DNA from: Symbiodinium natans
Taxonomy: Eukaryota > Sar > Dinophyceae > Suessiales > Symbiodiniaceae
Assembly (NCBI GenBank): GCA_905221605.1
Contig: CAJNDS010002690.1
Span: forward strand, 650,531-714,530
Direction: 5' to 3'
DNA length: 64,000 bases
This document shows, piece after piece, positions 31,955-41,198 of the stretch. The notes below the pieces were generated by a model, which saw nothing but the letters and a program-made list of their open reading frames with translations, was not told where the DNA came from and made no database searches. A program made the translations under genes and the position numbers. How positions within the stretch are numbered: position 1 is the stretch's first letter; every line of letters starts with the position of its first letter.

Positions 31955-33975
31955 ATGGCGACCTTGCGTGTGATCCTCAGCGCTCTCAGCGCGTGTGGCG
32001 CGGCGGCCGCGTCGAACTGCACCGACGACTTCGCTGCGCTCCAGCAGCCTAAACAACACGGGGGTGCGTTTCTGCTACTTGGTAGGCCAGTGGTACCCTT
32101 TTTCATTTTGTTTTGGTCCAAGGTTCCCTTATCAAGTAAGCAACCCCAAACAAGGGGGGGGGGGTGCCCTAATTATGAGATGCTTTCTGGGCTACCAAGG
32201 TTACGCGAGGCTGACGCCTTCATTCCGACGCAGGGGCAAGGTGGACAAATGTCGGCCGTGAGTCTTGGTGCGGATGGCGCGGCATGCGCGGAAGACGGTT
32301 ACAAGAGCAGCGGCCTCGAGGCGTCCTTCGCGCAGGACCCACTGAAACTCACCAAGGATAAGCAGACTCTTTGCAAGGCTTTGGCTTCTGAGTCAGACTT
32401 GTGGCTCGGGATGAACATGAATGAAGTCACCGAGAAGGGCGATCAGCAAGATCCCTTTTCCAAGATCTGCAGGCGCCTCGTCTTGCTTACGCAGGACCCG
32501 TGTTGCTGCTTGGGTTGTCAGTGCTTGCCCATGCCGAGCTTCTCCCTAATTCCGAAACCGTACACCCTAAACCCTCAGCCCTGAACCCTAAACCCTAAAC
32601 CCTAAACCCTAAACCCTAAACCCTAAACCCTAAACCCTAAACCCGAGGGCAGGGCAGTTGCCACAACAGATTGAGCCCCTGGCTGGCATCTTGCGGGATC
32701 CGCGAATGATGTGCCAAGCTGCCGATCACTCAGTGCCTAGGACCCCTTTGGGGTTTAGGGTTCAGGGTTTGGGGTTTAGGGTTTAGGGTTTCGGACTACT
32801 AGGACCCGGAGTATTTCATTTTTCGGGTTTGGGGTTCCCTTATAATCCCCTTAAAGCCAAAAAGGGTACTTTTTTTTATTCCTAGGTTACTCCCCGGTCT
32901 AGGTGCTGTTTTCAATTGATTGGCTGGTTTTGGCAGACAGCAAAAGTCACCCGCAGCGTCCCAACTCCAGACGCATTCTATTCGATGCCGGAGGATCCCG
33001 TTTTGGTGATGCTACGAAGTTTTTCGTGACCAAGTACGCCGAACGTGGGCTGACGTTTGACGAGGTTTATGTTTGGGAGGCACAGAAGCAAAACGAAGCT
33101 TCGTACTGGGAAGGTACACCAGCTGATCTTCGTCAAGCGTGGGAGCCCAAACTCACCTTCTACAACGGGGTGCCCGTGACGGCTGAGCCAGGTTCAGCGG
33201 ACAACCCGGTGTCCAGGATTCACGAGACTAGGTGGGGCTTTACACCAACTTTATCACTTTATAAGTTTAGGGGTTCCTCATTCATTTCTTTTTAAGGGAG
33301 CTAGAAGTTAAACTTTTACCAGGGGGGGGTTAAAGAGCACCCAAGGAGATGTGTGGTGCTGATGACTTCTGCGCCTTCAAGCTGGACATCGACACCCCCA
33401 AAGTGGAGTTTCCGATCGTGCAGCAACTTGTCCAGGATCCCGGCAACTTGAAGGAGCCACCCTGAACCCTAAACCCTAAACCCTAAACCCTAAACCCCAA
33501 ACCCTAAACCCTACACCCTAAACCCTACTGTAAACCCTAAACCCTAAACCCTAAACCCTAAACCCTAAACGGTCATTCTCTCCCAGCGTGTCTCTGTCTT
33601 ACTGCAGGCACCGGTTCATGTGGAGCCGGGGGGTCCAGGCTAACCTTTGCTGCAAGGTGGTCTGCCTTGGACCCTCTTTACCTACAGTTTTACGGGTTAT
33701 ACAAACTAAGTAAGGGCACTTGCTACTCACCTGTAGGTAAATAGAAAGCCCACTACTAGGCCTAGAAAGTGGTCCGAGAACATGGAAAGCCAGCTCATGC
33801 ATGAGCTCGGGTGGCCTTGTGCGCCTCCAAGCTGCAGGAGTTCTTCTTCGAGCACCATGTGCACGGGCTTATGGAGCAGTTTTGGGGGAAAGAAGTCAAC
33901 GGGACCTTTGCAGACAGCTACGAAATCTTTTCCGCCTTGCGCCGGAAGGGAGTTCGAGCCCACTCTTGGATCTAA
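31955..33975 (+). CDS. Conserved uncharacterised protein, probably secreted or organellar, about 6 exons
   Basis: Exons read as: 31955-about 32075 (MATLRVILSALSACGAAAAS, signal-peptide-like), about 32220-32500 (contains LTKDKQTLCKAL and MNEVTEKGDQQDPFSKICRR), 32658-32732 (IEPLAGILRDPRMMC), 32903-33223 (RRILFDAGGSRFGDATKFF, FDEVYVWEAQKQ, KLTFYNGVPVTAEPG), 33346-33453 (CGADDFCAFKLDID), 33838-33975 (EFFFEHHVHGLMEQFWG to RAHSWI, TAA). The last four join in phase 0. The FDAGGSRF, VYVWEA, FCAFKLDID and FEHHVHG blocks resemble, from memory, a conserved phytoplankton/dinoflagellate protein of unknown function, perhaps methyltransferase-like; I assign no activity. The two 5' exons are open and in a plausible frame, but their splice borders are unresolved. 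Confidence 0.75.
32075..32199 (+). mobile_element. Family B, copy inside the 32 kb gene
   Basis: CTACTTGGTAG at the left and CTACCAAG at the right; internal GGTTCCCTTATCAAG and GGGTGCCC. Probably all or part of intron 1 of the 31955-33975 gene; the exact splice is unresolved. Confidence 0.55.
32562..32645 (-). repeat. (CCCTAAA)n array in an intron of the 32 kb gene
   Basis: Between the coding blocks ending near 32500 and starting at 32658, so intronic; its end is about 12 bp from the acceptor GGGCAG. Confidence 0.85.
32733..32902 (+). other. Phase-0 GT-AG intron made by a family-B element
   Basis: The intron starts GTGCCTAGG, passes through a short TTTAGGG array, and ends with a complete family-B element (32796-32902) whose CTAG terminus is the acceptor. 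Exons join as ...AADHS/VLFSIDWLVL. GTGC (donor) and GTGC (first exon bases after the acceptor) form a direct repeat. Confidence 0.65.
32796..32902 (+). mobile_element. Family B, complete copy forming a splice acceptor
   Basis: Left CTACTAGGACCCGGAGTA, right CTAGGTTACTCCCCGGTCTAG: imperfect terminal inverted repeats. The right-end CTAG is the acceptor of the intron 32733-32902. Confidence 0.7.
33224..33345 (+). other. Putative non-canonical GA-AG intron
   Basis: Exon ...RIH, intron starting GAGACT and ending CCCAAG, next exon GAG ATG TGT (EMCGADDF). Direct repeat GAGA lies at both borders. No GT donor keeps the frame. GA donors are known in dinoflagellates; this assignment is from frame logic. 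Confidence 0.55.
33454..33837 (+). other. Putative second GA-AG intron, with CCCTAAA array
   Basis: Exon ...PGNLK, intron starting GAGCCA and ending GCTGCAG, next exon GAG TTC TTC (EFFFEHHV). AGGAG is repeated at both borders. 33466-33570 inside it is a CCCTAAA array. Minor open frames here are shadows. Confidence 0.55.
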
Positions 33976-34265
33976 TTCAACACCTTTGTTTCATTCATTT
34001 CATGAAGGCTAAAAGCGCCTTCGGCCCCACCTGCATCGAACCATGCGATGGAGGAAGCTGCTTCCCCGGAAGCTCAGCGCAAAGCGTTAGGGTTTAGGGT
34101 TTAGGGTTTAGAGTTTAGGGTTTAGGGTTTAGGGTTCAGGGTTTAGGGTTTAGGGTTTAGGGTTTGGTTCCATGCGGAGTTCCCTTCACGAGCGAGTGCA
34201 CACAATCCTTTGACGAAGATGCCCTGTGTGGGGTGCGGCCAAGCGCCAAAAGTGATGTTCCACCT

Positions 34266-34410
34266 CTTGGAGGTTCATGGGACTTAATAACCACTTATAA
34301 CTGGGCTTATGACATAAGTAGGGATAACCCCTATAAGGCCCTTTAGGGGTATTATAAGCGGGGTTATAAGTACAGTTATAATTGGTTAGTAAGTACCATG
34401 AACCTCCAAG
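34266..34410 (+). mobile_element. Family E, full copy
   Basis: CTTGGAGGTTCATGGGACTTA ... TAAGTACCATGAACCTCCAAG: about 20 bp terminal inverted repeats with a stem-like centre of ACTTATAA/TTATAAGT motifs. Confidence 0.7.
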
Positions 34411-34714
34411 TAGGTATAACAGACAAGTTACAGATTTAGGAGGTATACCGAAAACACCAGAAAGCCTATACCCATTTTTGGGGTGCCTTCAATAAGGCAT
34501 GCCACCTTGGGGTCCCCCCAATGTTGTGTCTTGTCTCCTGTGTAGCCTCCGAACTACTCCTTTCAGGCGTTAGGGTCTAGCGGTTACAGATGTAATAGCC
34601 AGGCAGTGGACTGCTCTCATGATGCAAGGGCTTGAGAGGCATTATGTTGGGGTTTAGGGTTTAGGGTTTAGGGTTTAGGGTTTAGGGTTTAGGGTTTAGG
34701 GTTTAACTTTCTCA

Positions 34715-34860
34715 GAATTCGACGTCATCATACACGTGTCCCCTAGCTCTGGAGTTTGGCTCGGTCAAAGTGCGGGCCACATGCTCCAACAGGGAAAGAG
34801 CAAGCAGCTTCACAGACAGAAAGGAGGGTCGAGACCTCATTGCATTGCCTCTCCAGCTGC
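34715..34860 (+). CDS. Candidate exon, unknown protein
   Basis: EFDVIIHVSPSSGVWLGQSA then GHMLQQGKSKQLHRQKGGSR; open until the CCCTAAA array at 34862. The hydrophobic start and basic tail look like real protein. TTTAGGG lies just upstream. It is about 0.75 kb after the stop of the 32-34 kb gene, so it belongs to another gene. Confidence 0.35.
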
Positions 34861-34903
34861 CCTAAACCCTAAACCCTAAACCCTAAATTGCATCCAACCT
34901 CCT

Positions 34904-35111
34904 CTGGGAGGTTCATGGGCACTTATAACTCCAATCATAAGTCTACTTACGACCTACTTAGGGGACTTAGGGGGCTTATAAGTACAGTTATAGGGCACTT
35001 AAGGGGCTTATAAGTGCAGTTATAATTGGGGTTAATTATGAGTACAGTTATGGGGCACTTAGGGGGCTTATAAGTACAGTTATGGGGTTATAGGTACCGT
35101 GAACTTCCAAG
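34904..35111 (+). mobile_element. Family E, internally expanded
   Basis: Same ends (CTGGGAGGTTCATGGG ... CCGTGAACTTCCAAG); the middle has several tandem copies of GGGGCTTATAAGTACAGTTAT. Confidence 0.65.
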
Positions 35112-35322
35112 CTCTTGTGCTACAGTTTTCGGGCACTGCACGAGAGGGACCGGTGGTCGGGGGGGGGGGGGGGGGGGGGGTGCCTTTCATGCTACTACGC
35201 GAGCTTGCAGGGCTCCGCTTCGCATTCGATTTTTTTCATACGTCATTGAGATGATTCTCGGGGTTGCTTTCGGGTGCCATTTTTGCAGTTCTCTAGGATG
35301 CCCCGTGGTGCCCCAATTCCTC

Positions 35323-35432
35323 CTTTTTTTTGGGGGGGGGGGAGGTGGGGGGGAGGGCGGGGAAGGGGGGGGGGGGGGGGGGGGGGGGTGGGGGGGGGGG
35401 GGGGGGGGGGGACGGGGGGGGAGGGGGGGGGT
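35323..35432 (+). repeat. G-homopolymer-rich tract
   Basis: Runs of G broken by single A, T or C. It keeps glycine-rich frames open on this strand and proline-rich frames on the other; not genes. It seems inserted in a family-B-like element ending GGCACCCTTTGTACTCCTAGGTTACTGGG. Confidence 0.85.
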
Positions 35433-35871
35433 GCCCTTCAAAGAAGGGGCACCCTTTGTACTCCTAGGTTACTGGGTTTGGGACTTCTTAAGTTTAGGAT
35501 TTATAAGATGTTTGTAACGCCAGCAGCTCATCGAAAATGTGTTGCTTGTCATGCCGTTTTTTTTTTCTTTTTCTGTCGGCTTAAGTGCCATGTCAAAGCT
35601 TTAACCAGTTCAATGGCCAGCCCTAAACCCTAAACCCTAAAACACTTGAATGTATCATCCTTAGGCGTCGTTTTTTCTTATACAAACCCAAAGGGGGCGC
35701 GTGACAGCATTCTTTTATTGTAGAGACAAAAGCAACCACTTGACAGGGTTCCTGAACCCTAGCATCTCTAACGACCAGACCGTCGAGGCCCTGAAGCCCC
35801 AAGAAGGCAACATACCTTGAACTTTTGGGTCTCCTATTGTGGGTTCAGGTATTAAGGTATTTTCCTCCTGG

Positions 35872-35988
35872 CCCTAAACCCTAAACCCTAAACCCTAAAC
35901 CCTAAACCCTAAACCCTAAACCCTAAACCCTAGACCCTAGACCCTAGACCCTAGACCCTAGACCCTAAACCCTAAACCCTAAACCCTC
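35872..35988 (-). repeat. CCCTAAA/CCCTAGA array
   Basis: A block of CCCTAGA variants between CCCTAAA units. 35500-36300 around it holds no convincing gene. Confidence 0.9.
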
Positions 35989-37420
35989 AACACCAGAACC
36001 AGCAAGCAGCCAGGAGCAGAGATGCTTGAAGCAACAGCGTCCTTCTTTGAGGAGGCCGCGCGCAGGCGGGAGCCGTCTGGAAAATACAAATGGGGACCCC
36101 AACAAGGTACCGCTAATATCGTAAGGCCCCACACAGTCTGTGGGTTTTGGGGCTTCGGGTTTTTGAATGTTTAAGGTTGAGGCTTCAGGGTGCACGTGCG
36201 CACGCAGACATCTGCATATTTCGTCTTGCAGAACGTGATGCATGCACTTTCTGTGTACGTGTCTACATGCAGAATTCGTTCGTCTTCATTTTGTAGTAAC
36301 TCAACCCTAGACCATAAGCCTTAAGCTCTAAACCCTATGCATCGAGGGTTCGGGACATGTGATTAGTCGCTGAAGGGTGCCAGGCCTGGCATTGAAAGCA
36401 GCAGACAACCAAAGGTTGTGTGGTAACACTAACATTTTGGGTTAAGGGTTTGGGGTTCAGGGTAGCTCGATTCATATACCAGGCATATACATCATATGTG
36501 TATATGTACATATTCATATGTAATTATTAGTATTAGTTTTATTATTATTATTGTTATTATTATAATTTAGAGTTATTTATGCACTCTTTTTTTTTTTTTT
36601 TTGGGGGGGGGGGGGTGCTGGAGCAAATTGAAGAATAGGGTCCCTTTTAGGGGTCCTATGTAGTACGCCACAGGGGGTCCGAATCTAGTTGCACGACCGA
36701 CCGGAAGACTCCTGATTCCGATTTAAAGGTTTAGAGGTTTGGGGTTTTTAGGGTTTGGGGTTTAGGATTTAGGGTTTGGGGTTTAGGGTTTAGGGTCAAG
36801 ATGAATCAACTGAACCTTGGTGATTTGTTGTGAACCCTCATGAGCCCCACACAGCCCAAGACCTAAACCAAAGTCCCCAAATCCTAAACCCCTTAAACCA
36901 GAATCCTAAAGTCCGAACCCCAAGTCCTGAGCCGACTCTGTTGCAACTCAGTGTTTTGAAGCGATAGGGGAACCCTAAACCCTAAATCCTAAACCCCAGA
37001 TTAGGGTTTTGGCGGTTGAGGGCTGTGGGGGTCTAGGGCTGAAGGCTCATTCTTTGGGAGTAGGGCGTCTTAGGGTTCGGGTCTTAGGCTTGAGGCTTGT
37101 GCGTGGGTTTAGGGTTTCGGGACCCTAAGCCCTAAACCCGAAACCCTAAACCCTTCCGGGTTTAGTTTAGGGTTTGGGGTTTAGGGTTTAGGGTTTAGGC
37201 TTTACAGTAGGCTTTAGGCTTTAGGCTTTAGGCTTTAGGCTTTAGGCTTTAGGCTTTAGGCTTTAGGGCTTAGGGTTTTGGGTTTTGGGTTTTGGGTTTA
37301 GGGTTGGAGTCTTAGTGGGCCCAAATCTCCATCATCCTAAGCCCTGTGGCCCTCAGGCTCCCCGCCTAGATGCGCTGCAAGATGTGCCGCATCCAAGCAC
37401 ACCGACTTAGTCTAGCTGCT

Positions 37421-37512
37421 AGCTGAATGAGTACACTTTGCACTGATTGGGATACTATAATCCCCTATGGAACTGAAAGTGTACATTTTTTTGGGCTTAT
37501 GAACTCAGCAAC
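37421..37512 (+). mobile_element. Hairpin family H, copy 2
   Basis: Closely similar to copy 1: GCTGAATGAGTACACTTTGCAC ... GTGTACATTTTTTTGGGCTTATGAACTCAGC. Confidence 0.6.
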
Positions 37513-37580
37513 TAAGCCGAGCATGTGAGGTGCTTCAGCCGAGGGGTGGAGGGCTTAAGATGAACAAAGTCGGCATTGAT

Positions 37581-37661
37581 TCCCTTTTTAGGGTTTGGGT
37601 TCCCTTATAAAATTAAACCAAAAAGGGCACGCTGTTTTTCCTTGGTTACTCCTGGATCTAG
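37581..37661 (+). mobile_element. Family B, left end truncated
   Basis: GGGTTTGGGTTCCCTTATAAAATTAAACC, AAAAAGGGCAC, and right end GGTTACTCCTGGATCTAG; a coding-like frame starts directly after. Confidence 0.6.
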
Positions 37662-37775
37662 ACAATACAGCTTTGAAGAGGTTTGGCATTCAGGCCTTGG
37701 GAAACTCACAGACTCCAATGCCACCCATACCCCTTAACCCAACAAACGCTGCTGGAATCAGACCGAAACCCTGAA
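37662..37775 (+). CDS. Candidate exon directly after a family-B element
   Basis: Begins at the CTAG terminus of the element (37661), as in the 32 kb gene. Frame DNTALKRFGIQALGNSQTPM then PPIPLNPTNAAGIRPKP and TGA (37773-37775). A second open frame covers 37785-37925 (SEAASAKRARELAQKAALPQ...), possibly another exon. Confidence 0.35.
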
Positions 37776-38339
37776 ACTACCCCAAGCCCTCACCCCACAT
37801 CCGAAGCCGCAAGCGCGAAACGCGCGCGTGAGCTGGCACAGAAAGCTGCCTTGCCGCAGATCAAAGTTGTCAGCTGTTGCTGCTTTGAATCCTTAATTGA
37901 GGACTTATTAGGACTTGGTTTCTAGCAGGGTGGAGGATGGGATGTTCCCCCTTACTAGCAGTCCTTAAAGGGGATTCGAGTTAGAGTGCCCCCTATTATA
38001 CTCCCTATTACTGTTATATAAGGGTTCTAGTACCCTTAAGGGTTTAGGGTTTAGGGTTTCATAGTTCTGCACATTTCGCCCTTTGCAGCCTGGAGCTGTG
38101 GACAAACCGGTACCCATGCCAGGCTCCTTGCATCCTTTGCCAAAAATTGCCCCATACGCCCTCCGTATGTCTTCTGAGCTGAACCCGAAACCCTAAAGCC
38201 ATGAAACCCTAAAACCATGAAGCCCTAAATCCATGCAACCCTAAAACCATGAAACCCTGAAACCATGAGAAACCCTGAAACCATGATAAACCCAAGAGCC
38301 ATGAGAAAGCCTAAACCCTCAAACCCTAAATTGAACATC

Positions 38340-38492
38340 GCGGCTAAACCCTAAACCCTGAACCCCAAGCCCCAAACCCCTAACCCCAAACCCCAAACCC
38401 CAAACCCCAAACCCTAAACCCTAAACCCTAAACCCTTAACCCTAAACCCTAAACCCTAAACCCTAAGCCCTAAACCCTAAACCCTAAACCCT
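38340..38492 (-). repeat. CCCTAAA/CCCCAAA array
   Basis: Follows a short repeat of CCATGAAACCCTAAA (38197-38300). Confidence 0.88.
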
Positions 38493-38667
38493 ACCTTTTT
38501 TGGGCCTGTCGAGCATTCACTCCCTTCGAAGGAGTCGGCTCCCAAGCCTCGGGCAGCTCGTCGACTTCTGTGCCTGAAAGTTGCCTTCTATCCCCGAAGC
38601 CCCGAAACCCTAAACCCGAAACCCTAAACCCTAAACCCTAAACCCGAAACCCTAAACCCTAAACCCT

Positions 38668-38787
38668 ACAAGGAGGGCCCCCCCCCCCCCCCCCCTAGTT
38701 GTAAGTAGAGCCATAAGGACCCTAAATCCTAGATAAGGTTATAAGTCCCTTAACTATAGTTAGTGTAGTAAGGGGGCCCCTCCTTGT
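38668..38787 (+). mobile_element. Hairpin family I, copy 2
   Basis: ACAAGGAGGGCCCC (followed by a C run) ... AAGGGGGCCCCTCCTTGT; flanked by CCCTAAA and TTTAGGG. Confidence 0.65.
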
Positions 38788-38846
38788 AGGGTTTAGGGTC
38801 TAAGGATTTATCCAGAAAGCAATGCATAGGCCATCAAATTTTCTGT

Positions 38847-38908
38847 GTATGTATGTATGTATGTATGTATGTATGTATGTGGGTATGTATGTATGTATGT
38901 ATGTATGC
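38847..38908 (+). repeat. ATGT tetranucleotide microsatellite
   Basis: GTATGTATGTATG run; open frames here (MYVCMYV / HTYIHTYIH) are artefacts. Confidence 0.9.
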
Positions 38909-39279
38909 ATGCGCGTATACCGGAGGAAGCACACACACAGAGACTTGCACTTAATAAACAAAGATAGGTTGACAGCCAGGCGAGCCCCCTCCCCCCCAAG
39001 AAACATGGAAGACATCCCTAAACCCTTATAAACCCTAAACCCTAAACCCGTGAGCCCCTTAAGCCCCCGCATGAGCCCCATACATACCCTAAGTCCTAAA
39101 CCCTGAGGAAGGGCCATTCCTAAACCCTAAGCCCCAAACCCCCGAACACCTTAAACCCTGAGCCCTAAACCCTGAACCCTAAACCCTTAACCCTAAGCCC
39201 TAAACCCCAATCCTAAACCTTGAACCCTAAACCCTAAACCCTAAACCCTGAACCCTAAACCCTAAACCCTGAACCCAAC

Positions 39280-39378
39280 ATGGCCCTCTTCGTGCCGCCC
39301 GGCGCTGCGCAACGCGCCCGCGCTACCGGCCCTTCCCCTGCATACCCATGCAAGGCCGATCTCGAAGGGAGTTCGGGG
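39280..39378 (+). CDS. Candidate first exon
   Basis: ATG at 39280; MALFVPPGAAQRARATGPSP then AYPCKADLEGSSG. CCCTAAA before, TTTAGGG directly after (39379). No family. Confidence 0.35.
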
Positions 39379-40327
39379 GTTTAGGGTTTAGGGTTTAAGG
39401 TTTAAGGTGTCCGGGGGTTTAGGGCTTAGGAATGGCCGGAATGGCCCTTCCTCAGGGTTTAGGACTTTGAGTATGTATGGGGGCTCATGGGGGGGCTTAA
39501 GTGGCACTGGTTTATGGTTTAGGGTTTAGGGTTTAGGGTTTAGGGTTTGGTTTTGGTGAACTGTGAGCCTTTGCCTGTCAACAGGCATGTATTCTTGTCA
39601 GTGTCTTGACAGCAGGATGTTTCATTTTTGCAGTAAGGCCCCTAAACCCTAAACCCTAAACCCTAAACCCTAAACCCTAAACCCTCAACTCAGACTCGGG
39701 GAGCCTCGCAGGTTCAGAAAAGAATGAGCACAATGCACCCGCAACCCCAAATTGCAAAAGCCTAAACCCTGAGCCCTATAAAGGAAGGGTTGTGAGGTTT
39801 AAGGTTCAGGGTTTAGGGTTTAGGGTTTAGGGTTTAAGATTCAGGGTTTAGGGCTTAGGGTTTTAGTGTACCTTTTGTTACAGGATTCAGGGTTTAAGGG
39901 TTTAGGGTTTTAGGGTTTCAGTGTACCTTTTGTTACAGGGTTCCAGGGTTTAGGGTCTTAGCAGTGTCGAAGCAAAGCGCGCTATGGTCTGAAGACTGCG
40001 TGCGCAGTCTTTGACTACGGCTTCCAGCTCGAGAGTAAACGGGGCAGTCATCTACTTGTTGCTCATGAACACTTTAAGGAAGAATATATATATATATATA
40101 TTTATTTATTTATTTTGTTTTTTTCTTTGTTTTTTTTGGGGGGGGGGTTCTTAAGCAATTGGCAATGAGTAGTTAGGGTTTCGAGTTTGGGGTCTGCTTT
40201 GGGTGTATTGGCTGAGGCTTAGAATGTGTGGAGTGGGTTTGTCAGTCACCTTGCAGGGTTTAAGGTTTAGGGTTTAGGGTTTAGGGTTTAGGGTTGTTGG
40301 GAAGGCTTTGTTGTGAGTGGTCTGAGA

Positions 40328-40453
40328 GTAGCCTCATGGGCCCTTAGTATGGTCCCCTACCTCCTTTACAGGGTTCTGATATATGGGTATACAAGGGGTA
40401 AATAGAGGCCCCCACTTAAGGGTCCATATGAAGGGACTATGTAACTACCCCTA
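40328..40453 (+). mobile_element. Family D
   Basis: GTAGCCTCATGGGCCCTTAG ... AAGGGACTATGTAACTACCC, no internal array. Confidence 0.6.
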
Positions 40454-41198
40454 GAAGTTAAGTTTACACCCTAAACCCCTAAACCCTGCAAACCAGACCT
40501 CCGCACCCCGAGCCTAATCCCTAGACGCCCCAGGCCCTAAAACCCTAAACCCTAAACCCTAAACCCTAACCCTGCAACCGACACCCTGCCTGGAAAGCAG
40601 ATTAATGGTCGGGCGGCCCCTGTTATGTATAGTGTATATAAAGGTTTAGGGTTTAGGGTTTTGGGTTTAGGGTTTAGAGTTTAGAGTTTAGGGTTTTATG
40701 TGACCTAAGGGACCCAAAGCAAGGGCCCATACTTGGAAAACCCGGGAAACAGGCTGCAAGCGCCTCCAGTCTGACAAAGCAGATGGCTTGGAGGCGCTCG
40801 GAGAGAGATCTGTGTTCAACTAGACTGCCTTCAACGTATTGAGAGTCTGCGATTTGAGGGTTCAGTTAGGGGTTAGGGTTTAGGGTTCAGGGTTTAGGGT
40901 TTAGGGTTTAGGGAGCTTAGGCTTAGACAGTTGAGGGTTTAGTTCGGGGTGTCATCTTGATGTTATGCAAGGTTTCTTTGCGAGTTAGGGAGTTAAGCGA
41001 GTCGGGCGCGAAACTTTCTTCACATCCATTTAGTCCCCTGGGTCATGCCAAGGGTGCCAAGCTGCTGCCTTGGTGGGGTTTAGGGTCTAGGGTTTAGGGT
41101 TTAGGGCTTAGGGCTTAGGGCTTAGGGCTTAGGGTTTAGGGTTTAGGGCTAGGGTTTAGGGTTGCGGTTATAGGTGGTAAATTTCGCGGAGCACGTCG

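Noticed and set aside
35187-35633. Glycine-rich (plus) and proline-rich (minus) proteins
   Set aside because: Produced by the G homopolymer tract; no other protein-like sequence.
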